64,000 bases of DNA from JAPHSX01 sp039714395 (GTDB lineage: Bacteria > Pseudomonadota > Gammaproteobacteria > Thiohalomonadales > Thiohalomonadaceae). Under the pieces are notes generated by a model. That model was not told the DNA's origin and did not search any database. It was given only the letters and a program-made list of their open reading frames with translations. Below are positions 46,177 through 54,754 of the stretch, in pieces. The stretch is taken from contig JBDLJH010000014.1 in NCBI GenBank assembly GCA_039714395.1, positions 1 to 64,000 on the forward strand, written 5' to 3'. A program made the translations under genes and the position numbers. The number at the start of each line of letters is the position of its first letter. Within the stretch, counting starts at the first letter, position 1.

Positions 46177-46728
46177 TTATGGCATAAAGGGATTGAACAT
46201 CCCCATTGGTCCAGAAATAGCATTCACATTGGAGCCCATCACATTCATACCCTGAGTGATATTAGCGAAACGTTGGTTGATCGCCACCACATCGGCACTC
46301 ATCACCGACATCTCATAATTAACCTCACTGAAGTTACCTAGTATCTGCTCCATTGACTTATTCATCGTCGGCAGCTGTTCTGATATGGACAGGGCTGAGC
46401 TGCTGATGGCAGGCATGTTGGTCATGTGTGAATCAAACTTTTGCATTGTCTCGGTCAGGTGAACCATATTGCTAGAGACCACCGTAACGTCTGTTCCCAT
46501 ATCTGTGATGGTATTAACGATCAGCTGCATCCGGTCATAAAAGTCCCACACATAAAGCATATTGAACCCTCCCATCACCAGGAGAAATATCGCACCTATT
46601 TTGACCAGAATATTGGTTCGGCGTATATGGTACTGACGCTCACCCCGATGGCGCTCAATATCATGCTCAAGCTTAATGAGCACGTTTGTAAGTTGTTCAT
46701 TTAGAAGATGCTGCTGTTCCTGATTCAA
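46177..46728 (-). CDS. Membrane-anchored Met-rich coiled-coil protein B
   Basis: A 183-residue protein of unknown function. A charged cytoplasmic N-terminus (about 1-40) is followed by one membrane helix (about 45-64) and a long extracytoplasmic coiled coil (about 66-165) in which Met, Ile and Val occupy heptad positions (TITDMGTDVTVVSSNMVHLTE-type). It ends SGPMGMFNPFMP. The start is a TTG at 46728 preceded by GAGAG; an in-frame stop lies just upstream and no ATG fits. It follows protein A with an 18-nt gap and is clearly its paralogue, so they probably form one complex. Confidence 0.72.
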   Translation of the reverse strand: MNQEQQHLLNEQLTNVLIKLEHDIERHRGERQYHIRRTNILVKIGAIFLLVMGGFNMLYVWDFYDRMQLIVNTITDMGTDVTVVSSNMVHLTETMQKFDSHMTNMPAISSSALSISEQLPTMNKSMEQILGNFSEVNYEMSVMSADVVAINQRFANITQGMNVMGSNVNAISGPMGMFNPFMP

Positions 46729-46746
46729 TGTCGACTCTCTTACTGA

Positions 46747-47322
46747 TTATGGGATAGGGAACATATTGTTCATACTACGGGCGGGAGCAGCCATCCTGTT
46801 GAGATCCTGATTCATACGGTAGATCTCCATATCCATCACATTGGTAGTATGCGTCATAATATCGGCCTGCTGACGAATCACCTTTACCTCATTACTCATC
46901 GCATCCATCTCTGCCTGCATCTGATGCATCTGCTGAGTCATCTTCCCCATTTCGCTATCCATGTTCTGCATAACGGTAGAGACTGAGTTCATGAATGAAA
47001 CATTCTTCTCCATCCTGGTCATCAGCCCATCAACCTTGACCATCTGATCTCTCACCTCATCAAATGAGTTGTCCATCCTGACGACGGCCTCTGATATACG
47101 CTCCACCTGAGTCTCCATGGTGATCAGGATGACAAAAATAGAGATCGCAATCAGCACCAGAAAGAGCATACCGGCACGAATACTGTTCTTGAGACGATCA
47201 CCCATACGGCTCTGAATAGCCATCTGTGAGCGTATTACCCGGTCAAAGTGACGAATTGCATCACGTAAGTCTTCATAACTATCCGCATCCATGTCACGCT
47301 TATTTAACTCTGATTCGGCCAT
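46747..47322 (-). CDS. Membrane-anchored Met-rich coiled-coil protein A
   Basis: A 191-residue protein with the same plan as its downstream neighbour: cytoplasmic N-terminus (about 1-45), one membrane helix (about 46-66) and an extracytoplasmic coiled coil rich in Met, Gln and Asp (for example MGKMTQQMHQMQAEMDAM). It ends PARSMNNMFPIP, a variant of the neighbour's terminal motif. ATG 47322 is preferred, with GAGA six bases upstream; a TTG at 47334 is possible. I recognise no family. It resembles the signalling-helix or scaffold parts of chemoreceptors but has no receptor signature. Confidence 0.72.
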   Translation of the reverse strand: MAESELNKRDMDADSYEDLRDAIRHFDRVIRSQMAIQSRMGDRLKNSIRAGMLFLVLIAISIFVILITMETQVERISEAVVRMDNSFDEVRDQMVKVDGLMTRMEKNVSFMNSVSTVMQNMDSEMGKMTQQMHQMQAEMDAMSNEVKVIRQQADIMTHTTNVMDMEIYRMNQDLNRMAAPARSMNNMFPIP

Positions 47323-47729
47323 ACCTGTTCTCAATTACCATTTCCCAATAAATTTTAACAAGAGTCGCTATAACGCGATATGTCCATTACGGCTATCCAT
47401 AACCAGGGGCAATAATAAATCTCCACATCTACACCATAATATTATATGCCAAACACAGCATTGAACCAGTTGAAGTTTGCTCTAAAGGGGGGTGATTTTG
47501 GTAAGTACCTGACTTATTTCATCCGGTATCCGGGGAGAAGACCGGGTATTGACATAAAACACCAATAATCCGTGGTTTAATACCCCCTTATAGAAAAGGG
47601 GAAATAGGCAGGGAAAATTTTCTCTATCTGGCTATTTGTGGCTATCGCACTTTCCTGGCCATTAACCCACCTGTCGCCATCAAAGTAAAGCTATGGACAG
47701 TCTTTTAAGCTCCACTATTGCTGTTTTTC
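47323..47729. other. Intergenic region between the coiled-coil pair and cvfB
   Basis: A 407-bp non-coding stretch between two minus-strand units. A short hairpin, CCCCTT/AAGGGG (47584-47601), lies within it but lacks a T-run in the minus direction. It must hold the promoter of the coiled-coil pair. No RNA gene or known riboswitch is recognised. Confidence 0.4.
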
Positions 47730-48566
47730 TTACTCTTCAACCAACCTGATACCATCCTTCTCAATGGTTATAATTCTCTGCTTATATAAACCACCGATGG
47801 CCTTTTTAAATGCCCCTTTACTCATTCCGAACAGATCTAAAATCAACTTAGGATCAGACTTATCATGCACCGGTGCAAAGCCATTCTGGCTTTCAAGATA
47901 GGTCAAGATAATGTCAGCATATTTATCGCGTGTCGCCTGGCCACCCTGAAGGCTTAAATCAATTTTCCCATCAGGGCGGACATGTTTAATAAAGCCCTTA
48001 ATGCCCTGACCAAAACTCAGTCGCTGGAACACCTCGTTTTTATACAGTACACCCCAGTGGCTATGATTAATGATCGCCTTGTAACCCAGATCGGTACTAT
48101 TGGCGATAATCAGGTCGACGGCCTGTCGTGGTTTGAAGTTATGGGGTTTCTCATCATCAAGAAACTTGTCGACTTTAGAAGATGCCACGATCCGGCCATC
48201 ATTTTTATCGATATAGACGTAGATCAAATAAGAGCGTCCAGCCTCCATTGGCCTGTGTTGCTCAGCAAAAGGTACCAGCAGGTCTTTATCCAGCCCCCAA
48301 TCCAGAAAGGCCCCCACATCGGTGGTATCCACCACGTTTAAATAGGCAAACTCTCCAACCTGTACCCTGGGGGTTTGTGTGGTTGCCACAGGGAGAGTGT
48401 TCGAATCTAAGTAAAGAAAAACCTTAAGTGTATCGCCAGCAGTAAGACCTTCCGGTGCAAATTTACGCGGCAACAGCACCTCACCGAGGTCATAGGCATC
48501 CAGATAGAAACCGAAATCCACGGCCTTTACCACGTTTAACTCGTAACTCCGGCCAATAGTGACCAT
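47730..48566 (-). CDS. CvfB-type S1-domain RNA-binding protein
   Basis: A 278-residue protein of the CvfB/YitL family. It has tandem S1-like RNA-binding domains: one near the N-terminus (DFGFYLDAYDLGEVLLP), a second (TTDVGAFLDWGLDKDLLVPF) and a third (TDLGYKAIINHSHWGVLYKNEVF). A C-terminal winged helix follows (LFGMSKGAFKKAIGGLYKQRIITI). Family members bind RNA and affect virulence-factor expression in Firmicutes; the role in proteobacteria is poorly known. The ATG at 48566 gives the normal family start. Confidence 0.87.
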   Translation of the reverse strand: MVTIGRSYELNVVKAVDFGFYLDAYDLGEVLLPRKFAPEGLTAGDTLKVFLYLDSNTLPVATTQTPRVQVGEFAYLNVVDTTDVGAFLDWGLDKDLLVPFAEQHRPMEAGRSYLIYVYIDKNDGRIVASSKVDKFLDDEKPHNFKPRQAVDLIIANSTDLGYKAIINHSHWGVLYKNEVFQRLSFGQGIKGFIKHVRPDGKIDLSLQGGQATRDKYADIILTYLESQNGFAPVHDKSDPKLILDLFGMSKGAFKKAIGGLYKQRIITIEKDGIRLVEE

Positions 48567-48676
48567 TTGACTACCTCGACAATAACGGGTTCTGTAAGAC
48601 GGACATTATACAGTGATGGGGCCGTAGTTTTCTCCGTCGGTAGGCCATCAAACAGACAGGGCCATCTATTTACCGT

Positions 48677-49022
48677 ATGACAAGCAAATGCAAACCCCTC
48701 GCCGAGGCGTGTATGAGAACAGCCAGCACATAATCAATGTACTGAAGGCGAAACTGCCCGAGCGCGGCAAGCTGCTGGAAATCGGCAGTGGCACCAGCCA
48801 GCATGCGGTGATGTTCGCCGCTGCCCTGAATCACCTGGCACAGCAGCGACATGGCAGTGATGCACAAGGGGAGCCCGGTGTAGATCGACGAGGCGCAGCG
48901 TCCGGACCTGCTCAACCCCATCCCACTGGATGTGATCAACGCCCCCTCGCCTGAATTCGCCCTGTACTTAAGCTATTGAGGTGCTGGTGAATAAGCGCAC
49001 TCTGGTGTGGAGGCGGGCATAG
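48677..49022 (+). pseudogene. Decayed DUF938 SAM-methyltransferase gene
   Basis: Remnant of a DUF938-type methyltransferase. The first frame reads M-TSKCKPLAEAC, then a frameshift at about 48713 (two extra bases) restores ENSQHIINVLKAKLPERG, followed by motif I EIGSGTSQHAVMFAAAL. A later fragment in another frame reads RPDLLNPIPLDV, and the last reads NKRTLVWRR before TAG at 49022, the usual DUF938 C-terminus. Intact members are about 200 residues; here roughly the second half is deleted. It is most likely non-functional. Confidence 0.8.
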
Positions 49023-49160
49023 CCCCCCATCACACAAGCAATATTAACGTTTTTTTGGCCATAGTGTGAATTCAGTCAACTATTCGCACCCGTTATCCCC
49101 TTATTCTAGTGTTGCTATTTTTACAACATCAACAACTAAACAACTTGGGGATAAATATTA

Positions 49161-49499
49161 ATGAAAAAACTCACAGCACTTGCATCTATCCTGCTCGCAC
49201 TCACTCTATCCGCCTGCAACCAAAGCAGTGATTCCGCAGCAAAAACAGAAGCCGCAACCCCTGCTGAAGCTGCAGCTCCGGCTACTGAAGAGGCTGCCAC
49301 CACCGATGCTGCCGCACCTGCCACTGAAGAAGCCGCTGCCACCGATGACACTGCTACTGCTGAAGTCGCCGCTGCAACCGATGACGCTGCAGCCGCTACT
49401 GCTGAAGCCGCCGCTACCGTTGAAGGTGTTGCTACCGACGCCACAGCGGCAGTAAATGAAGCTGCAGATGCTGTTGAGGCTGCAACCGAAGCAAAGTAA
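49161..49499 (+). CDS. Ala/Thr/Glu-rich low-complexity lipoprotein
   Basis: A 112-residue predicted lipoprotein: signal peptide with lipobox LSAC (Cys 19), then a mature part made almost wholly of Ala, Thr, Glu, Asp and Val. Loosely repeated units such as APATEEAA and ATDDAA are present. It is strongly acidic and probably extended or helical, tethered to a membrane through the lipidated Cys. No family recognised. A GGGGATAA stretch lies before the ATG, and a strong terminator follows. Repeat units could vary in number between strains. Confidence 0.8.
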   Translation: MKKLTALASILLALTLSACNQSSDSAAKTEAATPAEAAAPATEEAATTDAAAPATEEAAATDDTATAEVAAATDDAAAATAEAAATVEGVATDATAAVNEAADAVEAATEAK

Positions 49500-49530
49500 G
49501 TATCTCAACACCACTGCCCAGCGGCAGTAC

Positions 49531-49562
49531 AAAAAAAGCCGACTTTATGTCGGCTTTTTTTG
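49531..49562. terminator. Terminator of the Ala-rich lipoprotein gene
   Basis: A perfect stem GCCGAC/GTCGGC, extended by an A-run and a T-run, with a 5-nt loop (TTTAT). It starts 31 nt after the lipoprotein stop. Confidence 0.92.
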
Positions 49563-49759
49563 GCATATCGTTCGGGCAGCACTCTTGCCTCCTTATCTGA
49601 GCTACGCACCGCTATGTACGAGGGTATACACGCCACTGTCATAAAAGAGCATATTTCATCCCCTTTGTGAGTCAAAAGCAGCCGCTCCATGTGGCAAGAA
49701 GTATTGTACATCCTCAGTAATTACACCCTGTACTGCCCTGCATCCATGCACAATACTCC

Positions 49760-51616
49760 TTACACCTCTTTGTAGATTTCTGCTCCAGCTTCAACAAACT
49801 TCACCGACATTTCATTCATTCCCTTTTCGGCGTATTCGCGAACTTCCTGCGAGATCTTCATGGAGCAGAATTTCGGCCCGCACATAGAGCAGAAGTGGGC
49901 GACCTTGTGCGCCTCTTTGGGCATGGTCTCGTCGTGGAAGGCCATCGCCTTTTCCGGATCAAGGGCGAGGGCGAACTGGTCGTGCCAGCGGAACTCAAAA
50001 CGCGCCTTGGACATGGCGTTGTCCTGCACCTGTACGCCGGGAAAACCTTTGGCCAAATCAGCTGCATGGGCGGAAACCTTGTAGGTGATAATGCCTTCAC
50101 GAACGTCCTCTTTATTGGGTAGGCCGAGATGCTCTTTGGGTGTGACGTAGCAGAGCATGGCGGTACCGTACCAGCCGATCTGCGCCGCGCCGATGCCTGA
50201 GGAGAAGTGGTCGTAACCGGGGGAGATATCGGTGACCAGCGGACCTAGGGTGTAGAACGGCGCCTCGTGGCAGGCCTCCAGCTCCTTGTCCATGTTCTCT
50301 TTGATCTTCTGCATCGGTACGTGACCGGGGCCTTCGATGATCACCTGGCAGTCGTGTTCCCAGGCGATCCTGGTCAACTCACCGAGGGTCTCCAGCTCGC
50401 CGAACTGGGCGGCATCGTTGGCATCGGCCAGAGAGCCGGGGCGCAGACCGTCGCCGAGGGAGAAGGCGACATCGTAGGCCTTCATGATCTCGCAGATCTC
50501 CTCGAAGTGGGTGTAGAGGAAGCTCTCTTCGTGGTGCGCCAGACACCACTTGGCCATGATGGAGCCACCGCGCGAGACGATGCCGGTGACGCGCTGAGCA
50601 GTCAAAGGGACATATCGCAGCAGCACACCGGCGTGGATGGTGAAGTAATCGACCCCCTGCTCGGCCTGCTCGATCAAAGTATCGCGGAAAATTTCCCAGG
50701 TAAGGTCTTCGGCAATGCCGTTCACCTTCTCCAGTGCCTGGTAGATCGGTACGGTGCCGATCGGCACCGGTGAGTTACGCAGGATCCACTCGCGGGTCTC
50801 GTGGATGTTCTTGCCGGTGGAGAGGTCCATCAGGGTGTCACCACCCCAGCGGCACGACCAGACCAGCTTCTCGACCTCTTCCTCAATGGATGAGGTGACA
50901 GCGGAGTTGCCAATGTTGGTGTTGATCTTCACCCGGAAGTTGCGGCCGATGATCATCGGCTCCTGCTCCGGGTGATTGATATTAGCGGGAATGATGGCAC
51001 GGCCTGAGGCGATCTCCTCGCGCACAAACTCGGGAGTGATCTCATCGGGAATATTGGCCCCCATCGGATCTCCGGCGTGCTGGCGCAGCAGCTTCTCATA
51101 AGCAGGATCGGCCTTCATCTCCTGCAATTTGTTGTTCTCGCGAATGGCAACGTACTCCATCTCTGGCGTGATGGTGCCCTTGCGAGCGTAGTGCATTTGC
51201 GAGACGTTCTGCCCCGGCTTGGCACGGCGTGGATTGCGGATGTGTTCAAAACGCAGATTGGCCAGTTCCGGATCGCCCTGGCGCTCGGCACCATAGGCAG
51301 AGGTGGGGCCGTCGAGTAATTCAGTGTCACCGCGCTCCTCAATCCACTTTTCGCGTAACGCGGGTAGACCAGCCATCAGGTCGATTTTGGTGCTCGGGTC
51401 GGTGTAGGGGCCTGAGGTGTCATAAACGAAGATCGGCGGATTGGTCTCCGGCGCACCGGAGGTCATGGCATCATCCTGACTCACCTCACGCATCGGTACA
51501 CGGATATCGGCACGCGAACCTTCCAGGTAAATCTTCTTCGATTTAGGGAACGGTTTGGTAACCTCTGCGGAGAGTTGCGAGGTCTTTTTCAGGAATTCTT
51601 CAGGGATAGCGCTCAT
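49760..51616 (-). CDS. thiC: Phosphomethylpyrimidine synthase ThiC
   Basis: A 618-residue radical-SAM enzyme that converts aminoimidazole ribotide to hydroxymethylpyrimidine phosphate in thiamine biosynthesis. The C-terminal cluster motif is CSMCGPKFCSM (three Cys for the [4Fe-4S]). Core stretches include RGGSIMAKWCLAHHEESFLY, EGPGHVPMQKI, GPLVTDISPGYDH and IGAAQIGWYGTAMLCYVTP. Length and ends match E. coli ThiC. It is monocistronic in the window and preceded by a TPP riboswitch, so expression should fall when thiamine pyrophosphate is abundant. Confidence 0.97.
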   Translation of the reverse strand: MSAIPEEFLKKTSQLSAEVTKPFPKSKKIYLEGSRADIRVPMREVSQDDAMTSGAPETNPPIFVYDTSGPYTDPSTKIDLMAGLPALREKWIEERGDTELLDGPTSAYGAERQGDPELANLRFEHIRNPRRAKPGQNVSQMHYARKGTITPEMEYVAIRENNKLQEMKADPAYEKLLRQHAGDPMGANIPDEITPEFVREEIASGRAIIPANINHPEQEPMIIGRNFRVKINTNIGNSAVTSSIEEEVEKLVWSCRWGGDTLMDLSTGKNIHETREWILRNSPVPIGTVPIYQALEKVNGIAEDLTWEIFRDTLIEQAEQGVDYFTIHAGVLLRYVPLTAQRVTGIVSRGGSIMAKWCLAHHEESFLYTHFEEICEIMKAYDVAFSLGDGLRPGSLADANDAAQFGELETLGELTRIAWEHDCQVIIEGPGHVPMQKIKENMDKELEACHEAPFYTLGPLVTDISPGYDHFSSGIGAAQIGWYGTAMLCYVTPKEHLGLPNKEDVREGIITYKVSAHAADLAKGFPGVQVQDNAMSKARFEFRWHDQFALALDPEKAMAFHDETMPKEAHKVAHFCSMCGPKFCSMKISQEVREYAEKGMNEMSVKFVEAGAEIYKEV

Positions 51617-51662
51617 GGTGCGTCCTCAATAGTCGATTCGGTGGGGAGGGGGTGGACGCGAT

Positions 51663-51758
51663 AGCGGCACCGCTTCCCTACGCCGGGCTTAGCCGGATCA
51701 GGTTCAAAGGGTCATCTCAGTTGGTTCTATGCGCAATAAAGCCCAACGCCCCTAGCAG
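51663..51758 (-). promoter_or_regulatory. TPP riboswitch upstream of thiC
   Basis: On the minus strand the thi-box core is readable: GGGGCG near the 5' side, then CTGAGATGACCC and TTTGAACCTGATCCGG, followed by CCGGCGTAGGGAAGCGG. These match the pyrimidine- and pyrophosphate-sensing helices of TPP riboswitches. It ends about 47 nt before the thiC ATG, suiting control of translation or termination. Confidence 0.93.
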
Positions 51759-51967
51759 TAACTCCTAAAGGTATCTTATTGATCCCGATTATTCAAGTAA
51801 GCCATTGATCCAAAAACAGAAAAACCACACTAAATAAGGCGATAACAGGTTTGCGAGCACTCACATCGCAGAGTCTGTTTATGCGCCTATTATCTCCTAT
51901 AACCTTGCCTGAGCCGACTCATCCGCTTACTCTTTGTCACAGAAATAACAACAGGGGAATAACTACC

Positions 51968-52630
51968 ATGGCCGATATGAATATCGAACAGGCACGCCAC
52001 AACATGATCGAGCAGCAGATCCGTCCGTGGGATGTACTGGATCAGCAGGTGCTGGATCTGGTGATGCGCAGCCCGCGCGAGGACTTTGTTGACCCGGCGC
52101 AGCGCAACCTCGCCTTTGTCGATATGGAGCTGCCTATTGGTCATGGTGCCAGCATGATGTTCCCCCGGGTTGAGGCACGCATGCTGCAGGCCCTGCAGGT
52201 ACAGCCTGGTGATCGCGTACTGGAGATTGGCACCGGCAGTGGCTTTGTCACCATGTTGCTAGCCAGCCTGGGCAGCCATGTCTATTCGGTAGAGATTAAT
52301 GAAGAGCTGGCTGTAGCAGCTGGCAAACGGCTGGCCGAGCACGGCATAGAAAATGTCGATATCAAGCTAGGCGATGCCGCCGGTGGCTGGAGTGAAAATC
52401 AGCCCTATGAAGTAATTGCCATTACCGGCTCCATGCCCAACCTGCCCGAGAGCTTTAAGCAGAACCTGCAGGTCGGTGGCCGCCTTTTCGCCATCATTGG
52501 TGAGGGTCCTGTAATGGAAGCCAAACTGATCACCCGCCTAAATGCCAATGAGTGGGAGGAAAAGGTACTATTCGAGACCCATGTATCACCTCTTAAAAAC
52601 ACCATCTGTAGCAGCCCATTTAAGTTCTGA
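51968..52630 (+). CDS. Protein-L-isoaspartate O-methyltransferase family protein
   Basis: A 220-residue SAM methyltransferase of the PIMT (Pcm) family, which repairs isoaspartyl residues. The N-terminus (NMIEQQIRPWDVLDQQVLDLVMRSPREDFV) and motif I (VLEIGTGSGFVTMLLA) are family-typical. It is the variant commonly found just upstream of tolC in gammaproteobacteria, distinct from the surE-linked pcm. The active-site substrate region is GHGASMMFPRVEARML in place of the usual ISQPYIVA, so activity on isoaspartate is uncertain. ATG 51968 follows AGGGGAATAA; the longer frame starting at 51851 is rejected. Confidence 0.85.
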   Translation: MADMNIEQARHNMIEQQIRPWDVLDQQVLDLVMRSPREDFVDPAQRNLAFVDMELPIGHGASMMFPRVEARMLQALQVQPGDRVLEIGTGSGFVTMLLASLGSHVYSVEINEELAVAAGKRLAEHGIENVDIKLGDAAGGWSENQPYEVIAITGSMPNLPESFKQNLQVGGRLFAIIGEGPVMEAKLITRLNANEWEEKVLFETHVSPLKNTICSSPFKF

Positions 52631-52638
52631 GCCATCAC

Positions 52639-52662
52639 AGTGTCCGTCCCTGCGGACACTTT
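52639..52662 (+). terminator. Weak terminator after the PIMT-family gene
   Basis: An 8-bp perfect stem AGTGTCCG/CGGACACT with a 6-nt loop begins 8 nt after the stop codon. Only two Ts follow directly, so termination may be partial. Confidence 0.55.
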
Positions 52663-52800
52663 CCGAGCAATTTAGTCTTGAATTTTAAACACACAAGCCT
52701 CAGCATATAAGTAGCCACTAATATTCTACGGAAGTCTGACCATTTTAGTAGTAAACTTGGATATCAGCCCGTTGACTGAACTGCTGCAAAAGGATTTAAG

Positions 52801-54099
52801 ATGAAACCAGTTATGTTGAAGCTCATCACCGCCTCGGTGTTAATGTTTGGGGTAGCTTCAGTGCATGCCGAAAACCTGCTCGATGTCTATCGCATGGCAC
52901 AGCAGAGTGATCCGACACTGCGTGCCGCCGAGGCGGGAAACCAGGCCGCGCAAGAGGGACTATCCCAGAGCCGCGCCGCGCTACTGCCGCAGGTAAACCT
53001 GACCGCCAACGTCACCCAGAACCAGCGCGATATCAACGGAACCAGCACCGACTATGAGTCCAACGGCTACAATTTGAGTCTGGTGCAAAGCCTCTATCAT
53101 CACGATCACTACAAGCAGCTGGAAAAGGCCGATGCCGGTATCGCCCAGGCCAATGCTCAATATGAGGCGCAACGTCAGGGACTAATTCTGCGTGTGGCCG
53201 ATGCCTATTTCAATCTGCTTGCCGGTCAGGACAACCTGGCCACCGCCGAGGCCTCCAAGCGCGCCATTGGGCAACAGCTACGCCAGACACAGCAACGCTT
53301 TGAGGTAGGCCTCTCCGCCATCACCGACGTGCACGAGGCACAGGCCGGTTATGATGCCGCTGTTGCCGCCGAGATCACCGCCCGCAACGGACTCGATATC
53401 GCCCGCGAGGCCTTGCGCGAAATTACCGGACAGGAGCCTCTGGCACCCGCCCCGCTGCAGGAAACGATGCCGCTGCTTACCCCTGATCCCGCCAACATCG
53501 GACAGTGGGTAGAGAAAGCCCTGGAACAGAATCTGCCACTAATCGCCGCCGAGGCCGCTAGCCGGGCCGCTGGCGAGGAGCTGCGCCGCCGCGATGCAGG
53601 CCACTACCCCACCCTCGACCTGGTGGCCAACCACAACTACTCTGATACCACAGACCTTGATGGCAATGAGTACACGAACAACAGCATTGGCGTACAACTC
53701 ACCGTGCCCATCCTCTCCGGTGGCCTCACCTCGGCACAGAGCCGAGAGGCCCGCGCCCTCTATACCCAGGCCCAGGAGACACTGGAGGCGCAGCGCCGTG
53801 CCACCATACGAGAGGTACGCAGTGCCTACCTCGGCGTTACCGCAGGTATCAGTCAGGTGCAGGCCCGTAAACAGGCACTCTCCTCGGCACAGACCGCACT
53901 AAAAGCGACCCAGGCCGGCTTCGAGGTAGGCACCCGTACCGCCGTCGATGTACTCAACTCACAACAGGTGCGCTACAGTGCCCAGCGCGACTATGCCCGT
54001 TCCCGTTATGACTACCTGCTAGCCACCCTGCGCCTGAAACAAGCCGCTGGCAGCCTCAGCGAAGAGGACATCACCCTGGTCAACGGCTGGCTCGAATAA
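52801..54099 (+). CDS. tolC: TolC family outer-membrane efflux protein
   Basis: A 432-residue outer-membrane channel for type I secretion and drug efflux. A signal peptide (cleavage at VHA-EN, about residue 23) precedes two repeated halves of helical hairpin and beta strands. Family features are ENLLDVYRMAQQSDPTLRAAEA at the start, RVADAYFNLLAGQDNL, RFEVGLSAITDVHEAQA, the second-half GVQLTVPILSGG and GFEVGTRTAVDVLNSQQ. RBS AAAGGA lies just before the ATG. No membrane-fusion or inner-membrane pump gene is adjacent, so it probably serves several systems. Confidence 0.93.
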   Translation: MKPVMLKLITASVLMFGVASVHAENLLDVYRMAQQSDPTLRAAEAGNQAAQEGLSQSRAALLPQVNLTANVTQNQRDINGTSTDYESNGYNLSLVQSLYHHDHYKQLEKADAGIAQANAQYEAQRQGLILRVADAYFNLLAGQDNLATAEASKRAIGQQLRQTQQRFEVGLSAITDVHEAQAGYDAAVAAEITARNGLDIAREALREITGQEPLAPAPLQETMPLLTPDPANIGQWVEKALEQNLPLIAAEAASRAAGEELRRRDAGHYPTLDLVANHNYSDTTDLDGNEYTNNSIGVQLTVPILSGGLTSAQSREARALYTQAQETLEAQRRATIREVRSAYLGVTAGISQVQARKQALSSAQTALKATQAGFEVGTRTAVDVLNSQQVRYSAQRDYARSRYDYLLATLRLKQAAGSLSEEDITLVNGWLE

Positions 54100-54107
54100 A
54101 AGAAGTC

Positions 54108-54170
54108 ATAAGTCTCTAGTCAAAAATCAAAAGACTCAAGGCTTACAACTAGCGACTCCTGACTTGTTCT
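54108..54170. repeat. AGTC/GACT-rich imperfect repeat after tolC
   Basis: The short gap between tolC and the hemerythrin gene contains many AGTC and GACT tetramers in both orientations (for example AAGTCATAAGTCTCTAGTC and later GCGACTCCTGACTT). This gives it a self-complementary character. It looks like a dispersed intergenic element rather than unique sequence, but only one copy is seen in the window. Confidence 0.35.
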
Positions 54171-54200
54171 TATCCCCCTTGGGCCAGTAAACTACGGCCC

Positions 54201-54737
54201 ATGAACGAAAACACACTTTTCCCTCCCGCCGCGCCCGACTTCAGCGACCCGCTGGGGCTATTACGCGCCTGTCATGACCGTATATCTCAACACTGCGACA
54301 CCCTGCAAAGGCTTGCCGTTCACATCGCTGAGAAGGGTGTTGATCAGGAGGCCCGCGAGGCCGCCGCCCAGGTGCATCGCTACTTCACGGTGGCGGCTAA
54401 GCATCACAGCCAGGACGAGGAGCAGGATCTGTTCCCTCGCCTGGCACGCCAGAGCCTCAAGCTGGCCGATATCATTCACCAGTTAAAGCAGGAGCACGAG
54501 GCTATTGATGCCCTGTGGGAACCGCTTGAACCTTTGCTTAACCGTCCTGCCTCAATCGAGGACAACAGCGCCTTCAGCGAACAGGTCAAACAGTTCACCG
54601 ACGCCTACCGTGCCCATATTCGCAAGGAGAATGAGGACCTTCTCAACCTGGCACAGCACATCTTCGGCAGCGATGAGCTGATGCAGATCGGCGAGAAAAT
54701 GGCCGAACGTCGCGGCAAACATATCAAGCTACGCTAA
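54201..54737 (+). CDS. Hemerythrin-domain protein
   Basis: A 178-residue cytoplasmic four-helix protein of the hemerythrin family, expected to hold a non-heme di-iron site. Ligand candidates are His in LLRACHDRISQHCD (helix 1), HHSQDEEQDLFP (helix 2), IHQLKQEHEAID (helix 3) and AHIRKENEDLL (helix 4), in the H...HxxxE...HxxxH/E order. It is 17 nt upstream of the acyltransferase gene and likely co-transcribed with it and waaA. Possible roles are oxygen, nitric oxide or iron sensing. A link to lipid A synthesis is suggested only by position. Confidence 0.87.
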   Translation: MNENTLFPPAAPDFSDPLGLLRACHDRISQHCDTLQRLAVHIAEKGVDQEAREAAAQVHRYFTVAAKHHSQDEEQDLFPRLARQSLKLADIIHQLKQEHEAIDALWEPLEPLLNRPASIEDNSAFSEQVKQFTDAYRAHIRKENEDLLNLAQHIFGSDELMQIGEKMAERRGKHIKLR

Positions 54738-54754
54738 GAGTTGACGACGACATC

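Noticed and set aside
47335..47729. Possible structured RNA or riboswitch in the gap before cvfB
   Set aside because: Only a short CCCCTT/AAGGGG hairpin is present and no conserved riboswitch core could be recognised.
48688..48954. A functional 88-residue protein
   Set aside because: The frame carries DUF938 sequence only for its first half and then unrelated residues; flanking frames hold the rest of the family, showing a pseudogene.
49206..49532. Gly/Ser/Cys-rich frame antisense to the Ala-rich lipoprotein
   Set aside because: Its composition is the direct complement of GCN/ACN repeats; the plus strand has a lipobox, ribosome-binding site and terminator.
50267..50773. A 168-codon frame antisense to thiC
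   Set aside because: It is a shadow of the well-supported thiC gene with no domain or ribosome-binding site.
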